From Chinchilla lanigera (lineage: Eukaryota; Chordata; Mammalia; Rodentia; Chinchillidae), in contig NW_004955423.1 in assembly GCF_000276665.1 (NCBI RefSeq), positions 4,624,807 through 4,688,806 of the forward strand: a stretch of DNA of 64,000 nucleotides. Direction: 5' to 3'. The notes under the pieces were generated by a model. The model searched no databases, was not told the DNA's origin, and worked only from the letters and a program-made list of their open reading frames with translations. Both the position numbers and the translations under genes were made by a program. Below, one piece after another: positions 35,992-46,359 of this stretch (the stretch's first letter is position 1; each line of letters begins with the position of its first letter).

Positions 35992-36415
35992 TGCATTGGA
36001 TTTCTTTTTTTTTTTTTTTTTCTGGTACTGGGAATCAAACTAATGACCTTGCGCTTGCCAGGCAGGCACTGTGCCGCTGAGCTAAATCCCCAGCCCTGCA
36101 TTGGATTTCTTGTTGCTGGTACAAAATACCTGGCATCTGAACTTAAAGGAAGAAGGTTTAATATGGCTCCAGATTTCAGAGGCTTCAGTCCATGGTCAGT
36201 TCAAGTCAGAAACATCATGGTGAAGAGCATGGTGGAGCCAAGCAGCTTATATCATGGCAGCCAGTAAACAGAGCACAAGGGAAGAGTGCTACAAAGGAAG
36301 AGCTGGGGACCAGACATAGTTTCCAAAATCATGCCCCCATAGCCCACCCAGTCACACTCAGAAGTGTGTGTTACTAATCCTCACGGGGTTTCTCAACTCG
36401 GCCAAGTTGATAACC
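35992..36415 (-). mobile_element. MaLR-type LTR, antisense, split by an ID
   Basis: It begins TGCATTGGATTTCTT at 35992, continues after the ID with GTTGCTGGTACAAAATACC, then AGAAGGTTTAATATGGCTCC, then GAAACATCATGGTGAAGAGC, and ends near TTAACTATCG. Same subfamily as the LTR at 39963-40304. Confidence 0.75.
36007..36096 (-). mobile_element. ID SINE, antisense, young-looking
   Basis: T run (A tail), complement of the window's consensus ID, head complement GCTAAATCCCCAGCCC. Perfect 15-bp direct repeats TGCATTGGATTTCTT flank it (35992-36006, 36097-36111), showing that it inserted into the first bases of the LTR. Confidence 0.95.
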
Positions 36416-37211
36416 TAGATTAACTATCGTATATGCTTATATTTTCTTGTAGGACTTGTACAATTTTAGCTCTTGCATTTAGGTTGTACATCCCATTTGA
36501 CTTCATCTTTGAATATGGAGTGAGATACAGTCCAAGTTCATTTATTTTGCATCTGGCTATCCATTTGTTGAAAATATTATTTTTTTCCCATTGATGGTCT
36601 TGGTATCTTTTTTGCATATCAGTTGGCCATATAGGCAATATGGTATTTATTTTTATGCTGAGTTCTATTTCGTTGGTTTACATACCCACACATATGCTAA
36701 TAACACAGTTATTTCACTACTGTTATTTTTAATTAGTCTTGTAATTGGGAAATGTGAGCTTTCCTGCTTTGTTCTTTTTCAAGATACTTTTATCTATTCT
36801 GGGTCCCTTGTAATTTCAATGAATTTTAGAATTGCCTTGTCATTTTCTATAAAGAAGCCAGCTGGAATTCTGATGAGCATTCTGTTGAATATGTAGATCA
36901 ATTTGGGAAGCGTCACCCCCTCAATATTATGGTGTTTTGTGATCACAAGTAAACAGTGTTTTCTCTTTTATTAATATCCTCTTTAATATCTTTAAGTAAT
37001 ATTTTGTAGTTTTCCAAGAATACATTTTAGACTTCTTTTGTTAAATTTATTGCTAAATAATTTTTTTTATCCTCATTGTGGATTGTTTCTTAATTTTCTT
37101 TAAGGTTATTCATTACAAGTGTGTTGAAATACAATTGCTTTATATTGACCTGGAGTAGTGACTGGTTGAGTTATTTTTGTGAAGTTACACTCCCTCCTCC
37201 CTACAGTTCTC

Positions 37212-37214
<3 letters not shown>

Positions 37215-37252
<38 letters not shown>
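37215..37252. repeat. (AC)n microsatellite
   Basis: About 19 uninterrupted units. Confidence 0.95.
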
Positions 37253-37256
<4 letters not shown>

Positions 37257-37554
37257 CAGCATCTTACAGGCATACAGACATATCCTTGGGTGTACCTGCA
37301 GTCACCCTGGATCACAGTGGTTTTGTTCGGCCTCTCTGCCTGGCTATCTGAACACATTCATCCATTTGAGAAGCTCCAACAGTTGCTGGCTTTTGCTTTA
37401 TAATGGCATTTGGCCTATATCATTACACAAAAGGAAATTCAGGCTCTTTTGGAGGGATATTTCCCATAATCAGTGTTTGAGATTTACTTAGGCTCTAGGA
37501 GGGTAAGTCACTGTATCTTTCAACTGTATCTTTCCTCATTTTTCTTGAATAACT

Positions 37555-38110
37555 AGGGGGCTTACAGTTTAACCAATACCTCTAACAAAGCTGCTTTCAA
37601 TACCCTCCAAATTGTCTATCACCAAAACTTTTTGAGGACACCCATAGGCACGAACTTCACACACTGTTGCAAAGAAAATCAGCTTCTTTCGGGAGAGATT
37701 TTGAGCTCTTTTATGGCTCTGTCCCTAGAGGAGACGAGGCAGGAAAGTAGGGAGTGGCAAAGCTGGTTGGGAAGTGAATGTGACCAGAGTCCAGGACAGA
37801 CGTGCCAAATAATGCCCAAGGCCCTGTATAAAGAGTTCTTGTGGGTTCGTGTGATGTGTAGAAGAAATAAAGAGATAGGATGACACTGAATTGTGAGTTA
37901 CTGTGGCTTTTTTCATGGTAGCCTGCCCTGTGTTCCCCAGAGTGTACTTTTCTTTTGTTTTTTACTATTACTTTTTCTTTCCTTGGCCCAGGTTTGCTCT
38001 GCAGAGCCAGTTTCTGCCTTATCCTTCACTTTTAATTTCTCAAATAAACTTTTTCACCATGTTTGCTCATTTCAATCAATTCTTTCTTTGAGGCAGAAAG
38101 CCGGCAACCA
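37555..38110 (+). mobile_element. Probable ERV solo LTR, sense
   Basis: It has TATAAAG near 37827, then a purine-rich region, AATAAA near 38043 in a CTCAAATAAACTTTTTCACC setting, and a U5-like stretch. This order of TATA, polyadenylation signal and T/GT-rich follow-up is typical of class I ERV LTRs. Termini were not fixed and the family is unnamed. ORFs of 60-98 codons here are incidental. Confidence 0.5.
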
Positions 38111-38304
38111 AGATGCCAGCACCCCAAAACCTGATAACCATGGGATAGTGGTGCATTTCTTTCAAAAGACCATCAGCTTTAGGGACTGAGTACTCAGTGG
38201 AGGTAGTTGTCCTTGGTTTCTATCTCTTGGCATAGAGGCCCTGTCCTATGGGCTGTGTTAAGGGTAATTCGGACCCTACTCTTTTAAGTAACAGTGTTCC
38301 CAGG

Positions 38305-38757
38305 TGTTATGGCCTGTGTCTAGATGTCGTTCCAAGGCCCATGAGGTCATAAATGGGGCTTTGCAGAGGCAGCTGGATCTAGGATGTGTGGTGGTGGGAT
38401 TAAGTGTGTGATGCTGGGATTAAGCATGTGTGACTACTAAATTAGTCCACTAATCAGTTTGGCATAGTTCTGGGTATGGATAATGGGAAGGCCCACCCTG
38501 GGTGTGGGTGGCAACAACCAAAGGGTGTAGCACAGAAGGCATAAAAGGAGAGACCAGCTGCTGCTTCTGCTTTGGTGCCTTCTGCCTGCCACAAACTGTT
38601 TCTCCTCTGTGATGCCCTCTGCCGTGTGCCAACCTGCCATATGGCCAGCCAGCTATGAACTGAAACCTCCACAAAATTTGAGCTGCAATAAACCTTTCCT
38701 CCTTTAACTTTGGGTGTTGGGTATTTTGTCTCAGCAACAAGAAAAGTAGCTAAGACA
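38305..38757 (+). mobile_element. MaLR-type solo LTR, sense, with intact target duplication
   Basis: It starts TGTTATGGCCTGTGTC and ends AGCTAAGACA, with perfect 5-bp direct repeats CCAGG on both sides (38300-38304 and 38758-38762). A TATA-like CATAAAAGGAG near 38540 and a polyadenylation signal CAATAAACC near 38687 are still visible. Three overlapping minus-strand ORFs are by-products. Confidence 0.9.
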
Positions 38758-39235
38758 CCAGGCTAAAGCCCTTGTCCTGTGAGTATGAGGTGGGTGGAAA
38801 ATGGATCTCCTGCCTCTTGGCTATATCTGTCAGGAATAGCAGGTACCTGGGGCAGCAAGAGAAAGGCTGATGTTCTTCTGATCCCAGAACATAGCCCTCC
38901 ATCTGAGAAATGCAGAGTCAGAACCTGGTGTCATTTGTTCTTCCTGTCTGTGGTGAGTAGAATTTCTCTCATACAGAGCCAGGAGTGGGAAGGAAGAATG
39001 TGGGCCTTGGTTCAAGTAACACAGACTCATCGATTTTAGAGATTTTAGTAGATTTTATGAAATAAATGTTTCTTCATTTGCAATATTCTTATGGAGCTAT
39101 TTCTAGAGACATTAAGCAGCTTTTTGAAAAATTAATGTTCAATGTGAGGAACAAGACTATTGAGATTCTCACACTGACATGTAAGAAGTAGCATTGGGAA
39201 GTTTTGGTCCATTAGATTAGCATTGTCTTCAGATG

Positions 39236-39336
39236 AGTACTTGAAGTATCTTTGGTTGCTAGTACTTGAAGTATCTTTGGTTGCTAGTACTTGAAGTATC
39301 TTTGGTTGCTAGTACTTGAAGTATCTTTTGGTTGCT
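39236..39336. repeat. 25-bp minisatellite, four copies
   Basis: Unit AGTACTTGAAGTATCTTTGG plus TTGCT is repeated four times with no substitution. The fourth copy carries one extra T. A degenerate fifth start (AGTGCTTTTA) follows. Confidence 0.98.
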
Positions 39337-39962
39337 AGTGCTTTTATAAATGTATTTATAAAAACAATAATAATTTTTCTCAGGTTAATGCCCCAGAAGC
39401 AAAACCTAAGGTAAGAATGCTATTATTTATTATTATTGTTATTTTGATTTTATGTTACAAATAAAACAATCTTTGTTTTCTCTCAGATGTATTCCATTTT
39501 TAGTAAATTTTATTGCCTCTCTTCCCTACATAACTCCAGACAAAGTTAATTCTCAATGGAGCAGATCAGGCTCTTTTTATACTTTTAATCTCATGCTAAC
39601 CCTTGGGGTTCTGCCCCAATTCAAGAAGTGTCAGTGGCTGATAATAGTTTAACATTTGCCAAAATCAACAATAACCACAAAAAGTCATCAAATGTTTGCT
39701 GTTTAGTAGAGGAAGTATATGTTTGTATGACGTGTTATAGAATATGCACATACATACCCACATGTACATATGCACATGCCTACACACCCTAGACAGGCCT
39801 ATCCATGCAGAATAGAAATGTAACAATAGCCTTATGATTCTTAATAAGTCAAATTTTATGTATTCCTGACATTAGTTTTCAGATACAAAATTTAATAAAC
39901 AGTATAGAACACTTCTTGCCAAATTCTGCTGCCATTGACGAATAAATATAGTAATTATGGGC

Positions 39963-40304
39963 TGTATTTGTCAGCTTTCTTATTGCGAGACAAAATACCC
40001 AACACTCAAAATTTAAAGGGGCAGAGGTTTATTTAGCTCACAATTTCAGAGGGTTTAGTTCATGGTTAGCTGGCTTCAAGGCAGAAACATCATGGTAGAA
40101 GTATGTGGTAGAGCAAAACTATTTAGAACATGAGACTAGGAAGAAGAGTAGGGGAACAATTCCAAAGAGAAAGTGACAGGGACCAGATATAGACCTCAAG
40201 GTCATGCCTCCATGGTCTATCCAGACATTCCCAGGAGTGTGCTTTACTAATCCCCCATTTGGCTTCTAAGCCGATCAAATTGACAGTTAAGCTTAACTAT
40301 CGCA
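39963..40304 (-). mobile_element. MaLR-type solo LTR, antisense
   Basis: TGTATTTGTCAGCTTTCTTA at the left end, then GAGGTTTATTTAGCTCACAA, AACATCATGGTAGAAG, and CTTAACTATCGCA at the right end. Sister copy of 35992-36415. Confidence 0.8.
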
Positions 40305-40618
40305 CTGGCTTACAAAAAAGTCAGTGGAGATCTATCTTATTTTAGGCAAACTATTCACACAGGAGCTAGAAACCTAGATTAATTGAGAGGTTATTAGCTT
40401 ATACGGGAATAATTCATATGATTATTTTAAATTATAAACTAATTTAAATGCTATTATTAAATAGATTTAAAAAATTTTATTTGTGCATTTGGTTCAGGGT
40501 ATACCTATTACCATTACACCTACACAGATTTGTCTATTTGAACTACTTCATGAACATACATCCATTTTAATAAAGTGCTAAATATAGGCTAAATTAAAAA
40601 TTTTCCTTTATTTTTAAT

Positions 40619-40699
40619 TTTTTTTTAGAGCTGGAGATTGAACCTAGGCCTCATGCATGCTAAGCATGTGCTGTACCACTGAGCTATACTCCCAGTCTG
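40619..40699 (-). mobile_element. ID SINE, antisense
   Basis: Minus-strand ID: T run, GGAGATTGAACCTAGGCCTC complement of the B-box region, head complement GAGCTATACTCCCAGTC. Moderately diverged. Confidence 0.85.
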
Positions 40700-40789
40700 T
40701 CAAATTCTCTTCAAAATTGAGGACACTGAGGGAAGAAAAGAAAGCAGCACAGGTAACTAATATTTACGTAATGAATTTTTTCAGATTAT

Positions 40790-40962
40790 TTGCTAAGCGC
40801 TCTTTCTCAGCACTCCACTCAACCTCAGAACAATTTTTATGCCAGTTGTTCATATCCTTACTTTGCAGATCAGAAACTGTGGCTCACAGGTAACCATTGT
40901 TATACAGTAGGAAATGCTGGAAAGAAACAGAATCCACATCCATATGACTCCAAGGTTCATGC
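40790..40962 (+). mobile_element. MIR, sense
   Basis: CTAAGCGCTCTTTCTCAGCA, then CTTTGCAGATCAGAAACTGT, then AGGAAATGCTGGAAAGAAAC, then ATGACTCCAAGGTTCATGCC. Ends at the T run. Confidence 0.7.
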
Positions 40963-40963
40963 C

Positions 40964-41520
40964 TTTTTTTTTTTTTTTTTTTTTTAAGGAAAAGCATTTT
41001 ATCAACCATAAAAATGTAGCTAAAAAAATTGATTTTGGAAGGAAATAAGAACTTTTTAAGAGTACAAACGTACATATTATGACACAACAGCTATGTGTAC
41101 AGTAATCTTCTAGTCAGTTAGTTTTTAACTGTTTTTAAGGTAAAACAGTTTAGACAGGCCCTTCTAAATTGTGAGGTTAGTCTTTTGACAAAACACTGAA
41201 AGTTTACTGTGCATGAAGAAAATGATTCATCATATCAATTATACCGTACTGGCATATTAAATGCTCAGTTCTTATGAGAAAACCATGCCAAATATAGGGT
41301 TATTTTAGTTGGTGATGTCTTTCTTTATGTAAATAGACTTTTGCTTTCAGTAGTGTTATCCCCAGCAAAACAGATGGGCTATTGTCGCGTGATGCCTGCC
41401 TGTAGGGAGATGTGTTTGATGTTTGAATTGGATCTGAACCAACTACCATAAGATGGATATAGTCATCCATTTGATCATCAGTTGTCTTCATTAGCATTCA
41501 TGCTTGCTCCTAGGATTCAG
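40964..41520 (-). pseudogene. Possible retrocopy 3' end (unidentified source)
   Basis: A pure T run (40964-40985) breaks a MIR. On the minus strand it reads as a poly(A) tail preceded, about 20 nt upstream, by GATAAA, a variant polyadenylation hexamer. The 500 bp upstream is not a repeat I know and looks like an mRNA 3' end. It contains a 65-codon ORF at 41300-41497 that I cannot assign. No target duplication was found. An unrecognised LINE or SINE tail is the alternative. Confidence 0.3.
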
Positions 41521-42369
41521 CCCTCACCCAGAGAGAGTGGTAGCAAGCATCTGGTTTCCTGTCCCTGGCTGTGGGTATTAATTGCAGTATGAGTTTGCAT
41601 CATTTACTGGTTGCAAATAGTCTTCAAATACCATCACTATAAATAATTCTTTGTCCTTTATTTATGAAAGGATCACAGGGTTCAAAGCCATAGGCCCATT
41701 ATGATGTCTGTTATTTTGTTTTTGATATTGCATGAATGAAGCCATTCTCTCAGGATGTGGGGAAAGAGTTTTGCCAGCATTTTTCCTGTGTGATTTCATC
41801 CTATACTAACTTTTCCTTAACCTACCCTGCATGTTCTTGAACTTCTTCTACTTCTCTACAACTTTCAATAGTTTTAAAAAGTAACTACCATAATATCCAG
41901 CAATGCCAAGTATCAGATGTCACAGTGTGTCACTTCACAATTCTCGTGTTCATATTCATGTAATGCACGTCACCCACCCTTTTACCATTACTTTAATACT
42001 GACCGAGAGACTAGTCAAGTGACTGAGGGATCTAGGCTATATAATTCCTGGTTTCTTTCTTTCTTGATCCCTTCATCTTGTGGGTAAGAGTAAAATCTGG
42101 AAAATATTATTATAGACATAAAAGTTCTGAAATGGCATACAGTAACGTTACTGTGAGTGAACCATGTATGCTAAAGAAAAATAGAATAACACCCTACAGT
42201 ATCCCAGTATGGTGTCAGCCTTGGGTTCTACCTTAGAGCCTAAAAGACCTACAACGCCCATGAGCTACAGAGAATGGCAGAACTTGGGAGGGCATGTTAG
42301 GAACCAGAACACTGCTGCCTTCTCTTATGCAAGCTATGCTACACTGGGTCTTGGGATTCAGTCATTAGG

Positions 42370-42460
42370 ACTCACTCATTTCTTTACTCAACAAATACTT
42401 GTTTGTGGCCTTCTATGTGCCAGGATCCATTCTAGGAGCTAGGACTATAACAGAGCATTC
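42370..42460 (-). mobile_element. L2 3'-end fragment, antisense
   Basis: TTTACTCAACAAATACTTGT, then TCTATGTGCCAGGATCCATT is the antisense L2 terminus. Confidence 0.6.
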
Positions 42461-42717
42461 ACTAGAAACCAGCTTTTACCTCTTGTTTCTCTCACCAGCT
42501 TTGTCTACTTCCAACTCAGTATATTTTGCCTAATTCTTTTTCTCATAGCTCTTCTCACCTGTGCATCAATGGATGTAAAGTCACTTGTTAAAATGACTTG
42601 CTTCTCCTTTTCCTTAAGAATATTTAGCTTTCATCCTTATGGTTTAAATTTTCAGTGTCATGTAATTTAACCTAGGGATCAATTAATATTCTGTTCTCTA
42701 ACAAATGTGCATGCATT

Positions 42718-42801
42718 GGGCTGGAGATATAGCTCAGCAGCACAGCGCCTGCCTGGCAAGTGTGAAGTCCTGAGTTCAATTCTCGGTTCCAAAAAAAAAA
42801 A
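42718..42801 (+). mobile_element. ID SINE, sense, young-looking
   Basis: GGGCTGGAGATATAGCTCAG head, GAGTTCAATTC B box, A tail. Perfect 15-bp direct repeats AAATGTGCATGCATT flank it (42703-42717 and 42802-42816). Confidence 0.95.
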
Positions 42802-42879
42802 AAATGTGCATGCATTAAATTAGCAGTTGTACTAAGAACAGCTACATGGCTTTGCCAAGACTTGTCTCTACTATTCATG

Positions 42880-43050
42880 AGCAATTAATATTGTGCAAGT
42901 TATATAACCAGTATGTGCCTCATTTTCCTCATTTGAAAGGCAGTAATACCCACTCATATGGTTGGTGTAAGAACCAAGTACAATTGTAGAATACTTCACA
43001 TAGTGACTGGAACCTAATGAAATAGTAATAAATGTTAATTCATGGTTCCT
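42880..43050 (-). mobile_element. MIR, antisense
   Basis: GTGCCTCATTTTCCTCATTT, then GGTTGGTGTAAGAACCAAGT, then CTAATGAAATAGTAATAAAT. Good order and spacing for a near full-length MIR. Confidence 0.8.
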
Positions 43051-43175
43051 TGGATTTGGTAGAGCATATTAGCAGTTTTGGCTAAAACGCACTGTGGCCC
43101 TCATTCCACATCAGGCTGGGCTGAGAGACGGAGCCACTGATGAGGACCTGATCCAGCTTCTGTGGTTTGAGCAGG

Positions 43176-43221
43176 AAACAAAACAAAACAAAACAAAACA
43201 AAACAAAACAAAACAAAACAC
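43176..43221. repeat. (AAAAC)n microsatellite
   Basis: About nine pentanucleotide units. The 90 bp to the left is not a recognisable SINE, so it may not be a SINE tail. Confidence 0.9.
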
Positions 43222-43658
43222 AGAGATCATCAATCAGGCTAAACTGGACCAAGGCAAAGCCCTTTATAAATCTGATATTTTATTCATCTGCATTAGTTTA
43301 CTAAAGTATGAAAGCTTAGCTAGCTAGATGTATGTAGTTCTCTTGATGTGGTGCTTAATGAATATTGTATTCTGCTAATACTATTGAGTTGTACAGATAA
43401 CAAAAATGTATGTGAAGGTGATTTTCAACTGTTTCATAAAGCTTTTTAAATGTAAGGCACTGTGGCTATTATTTATAGTCATTTTCTCATGATAGCGATG
43501 AAATGCCACATTTCAATTCTTTTTTCATTCACACGCTAACTTGAATATTTCCATTATATGATATGGCTTTTATATTGAACCAGCATGGTCTGAAGAATGT
43601 TATTTTAAAAAGCAATTTTGTTTTTGCCCCTCACTGTCACTTCGAAGTGTATTCAATA

Positions 43659-43796
43659 GGATAAGTGTTTTTCCTGCTGCTGTATAAAAGCTCAAAGGAC
43701 CTAGGGGCAGAAAGCCCCATAGTTGTTTTAAGTTGCACAACAGAGCTTGATTGAGAAATTAAAACATCCTGTCTAAATTGTACTCTGCATGCAAAG
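43659..43796 (+). promoter_or_regulatory. Candidate TATA promoter and short first exon
   Basis: TATAAAAG at 43683-43690 sits just after a GATA-type AGGATAAG (43659-43666). A start near 43713 would give an untranslated exon of about 85 bp ending at 43796 in a strong donor, GCAAAG|GTAAGAC. No transposon signature overlaps it. No downstream plus-strand coding exon is recognised in the window, so this could be a tissue-specific first exon of a gene to the right, or chance. Confidence 0.3.
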
Positions 43797-44514
43797 GTAA
43801 GACTTCCTGCCTCCTCCCACCCCAGTGCTCAGAGCCTGCCTCACAGCAGCGGGCTTCGTTGCTTCTCTATCTCACCAGTGTCGGGTCTTTGCTAGAGTAG
43901 AGGTCCAGAAGTAACACAGGAACAGAAAGTCTTACAGGACTGCACTGTCATTCTGCCTTTTTACTCTCTGGGATTGGCTGATGTTTAAAGCTGAACTTTC
44001 CTCCCTGAGTTCATCCTAGACTCTGACAGTTGGATTCCCCTGAATACTCCTCTCACCCCATGGCAGTGCCTCTCACTCTGCTGACAGCTGCACTGCCCTT
44101 TAACTTCTGGACTTCTGGATTCTGTTGGGATCCATTTGCTCTTTGGACCAAGCCCTGGTTGAGCAGGCACGATCTCTGAAAATCTTGGCAGCAGAGATTC
44201 TCCTTGCTCTCATTCTCCATGGAAGAGTTAGCAGCAGCGACCCAGGTTCCCTCAATCCAACAGCACCACGTCCTCTATCCCATCCTCTGATTTGTGTCCC
44301 ACAATAGGCTAGTGTCCTCTCTAATTGCAGTGTACTTCTGTTAAGGCCTCTAAGCTTCTTCCCAACACTTCCTAGCCTACGCTCTTTTCAGCAGGTAGTA
44401 TCCTTACCATTCAACTGTCTGTGTCTGTTCAAATGTTTAGATCATTAAAATTGGTGAAAGGCTTTAAAGGTATCCAAACCAGTTCTCTTAATACCATTTG
44501 AAAGTTAACATGGT

Positions 44515-44653
44515 TGCTAGGCATGGTGGTACACATCTGTAATTCCAGCACTCATGAGGCTGAGACAGGAGGATCACCATGAGTTCAAGGCCAGCCTTGA
44601 CTACACAACGAGACTGTGTCTCAAAAAATATAACAGAAAAACAAAAAAGAAAA
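44515..44653 (+). mobile_element. B1 SINE, sense
   Basis: GCTAGGCATGGTGGTACACA, then GAGGCTGAGACAGGAGGATC, then GAGACTGTGTCTC and an A-rich tail. Imperfect direct repeats flank it (AAAGTTAACATGG left, AAAATTAACATATGG right). Confidence 0.9.
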
Positions 44654-44949
44654 TTAACATATGGTCTACTAGTTTACTTTGAAGGTAAATGTCTACTGTA
44701 ACTTGATAGATGATATGAAACTTCCCATTTGATATCCTACCATACAGCAAAATGCATTAATGAAATAAGTTCTTATAAACAGGTAAGAATTAGGATACTG
44801 ATAATTTGGAGTTCATTGGCACACAAAATCAATAGGAAAGATTCTTATATCTCATTAGAATCTGAAATTCAAGTATCATCCCCTGATATAAGGGGTTGTT
44901 AGGGCAAATACCTTCTCTCTTTGTTTGCTATGATATCTCTTATCATTTT

Positions 44950-45190
44950 ACTTTAAAATTTATTAGAGTTGTAGCTCTTGGAGAGTAAGAATATGCATCT
45001 ATTTTTTATTTCCTATGTTGAATATAGTGTCTGAAATACTGAGGTAGCTGAACAAATTTTTATTAAACCACATTAAAGGGATATGAAGTTCTTGGATTCT
45101 AATGAAAACTAGTGGAGTGGCTTAGGAATAGTTTTCCTATTATCCAGATTTCCGCTCAGTAAAATGAGGAAAATACCATTATGCTAATTA
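44950..45190. mobile_element. Ancient fragments: L2-like (+) then MIR (-)
   Basis: 44950-45070 has the weak L2 3' order (AGAGTAAGAATATGCATC..., AACAAATTTTTATTAAA). 45100-45190 reads as antisense MIR (CGCTCAGTAAAATGAGGAAA). Confidence 0.4.
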
Positions 45191-45639
45191 ATAAAGATGA
45201 AAACTTGCCAAAATGATTTAAAAACCATTCTTCAAACAAGATGGCTTAAAAACACTCATGATTAATTCCATCACGTCCCACATGTGGCAGTCCCGTCCTC
45301 CCAGAGGTACCACCAAAACCACCATCTTGCTGCTCAGGGGGCGGAACTCGGTGTTTCCCTACAGTATTTACTGGTTTCATAGCCTTTAGAAGTCTGAGTT
45401 TGTTATATGTATAAGAGTAGAATGTTAAGGTAAGGGAAGTTGTGAATTGAATTAACTTTTGGTTTTGTTAGACATGAGAGGTCAACCACACATCCTGTGA
45501 TGGTGGTAGAAAAGCACATCATACATTTTTGTAAAATCTTTTTGTCAAACTTCTGGAAAACCAAGAGGGGCCGGTTTGATGTTCACTTCCAAGTCTATGA
45601 AATACGCCCATCCAGTTCAGCATGTGTCAGAGTACTCTG

Positions 45640-45930
45640 CTGTGTTGCTGTAAATAATGACCTCAAAACTTACCAGCTGAAAACAACAAATACTTACCGT
45701 CTCACAGTTTCTGTGGGCCAGGAATCCCCGAGAGGTTTAGGGCTTGATTGTGGCTCTGGGATCTCCTGTGGCTTCAGTCACGGTGTCTGCCCAGGCTGGA
45801 GTCACCTGAGGCTTGCCTGGGCCTGGTGGATGTGCTGGCACACAGGTGTAGCTGTCTCTGGGAGGCTTCACTTGTGCCTCACAGGGGCCCCTCCACAAGG
45901 CTGCTCTCCATGCCTTCTCCAGCGGAAGGG
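45640..45930 (-). mobile_element. MLT1-like LTR, antisense
   Basis: GTTGCTGTAAATAATGACCT, then CAGCTGAAAACAACAAATAC, then CTCACAGTTTCTGTGGGCCA matches the antisense start of MLT1-type LTRs. The right part is more diverged. The plus-strand 153-codon ORF at 45497-45958 runs through it and is not a gene. Confidence 0.5.
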
Positions 45931-46059
45931 CAAAGGTTGCAGATTTCTCATATTCTAATCTCAGAAGCGAATCCTGTTGCTTCTAGTATATTCAGAGCAT
46001 GAGAAGTTAGTTATTAAAACTAGCCTACACTTGAGGGCAGGTTAATCAAGCATTTCCTG

Positions 46060-46083
46060 GTTTTTCTCCGGTACCGGGAACCG
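46060..46083 (-). mobile_element. 24-bp ID micro-insertion
   Basis: Only the last 24 bp of an antisense ID are present (GTTTTTCTCCGGTACCGGGA plus ACCG), flanked by perfect 15-bp direct repeats ATCAAGCATTTCCTG (46045-46059 and 46084-46098). This is an extreme 5'-truncated retroposition. Confidence 0.85.
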
Positions 46084-46330
46084 ATCAAGCATTTCCTGAT
46101 GAAGAGAATAGCATCAAAGAATTTGCAAATGTTCTTTCAAAACCACCACAAGCAACATGCTGACAGAGAAAGACTGTTTTCTTCACTTCTCTAAAATAGT
46201 TAAGTATCATTACAGACATGGTATAGACATGTTATCATAAAGTAACTCCACCTCCAAAAGTGAAGGCTTAAGTATTATTAACTGCATGAAGATAGTAAAG
46301 GAAGTTCTCATTAAATTTCATAATTTGGCT

Positions 46331-46358
46331 CAAACAAACAAACAAACAAACAAAAAAA
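46331..46358. repeat. (CAAA)n microsatellite
   Basis: Six to seven CAAA units followed by an A run. Confidence 0.9.
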
Positions 46359-46359
46359 C

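Larger units (their letters stand above)
35855..37150 (-). mobile_element. Old L1 LINE, antisense, interrupted
   Basis: Antisense ORF2 on both sides of an LTR. Left part: TGGATTGTCTTCTCACTTTC near 35886. Right part: TTTAGCTCTTGCATTTAGG near 36466, TCTGGCTATCCATTTGTTGA near 36552, and TTCTGTTGAATATGTAGATC near 36880. It is interrupted by an MaLR LTR (35992-36415) that itself carries an ID. Confidence 0.8.

Noticed and set aside
39236..39336. CRISPR array
   Set aside because: The 25-bp units are directly adjacent with no spacers, and the DNA is mammalian.
45497..45958. A 153-codon plus-strand ORF
   Set aside because: Most of it runs through an MLT1-like LTR in antisense orientation, with no splice or start support.
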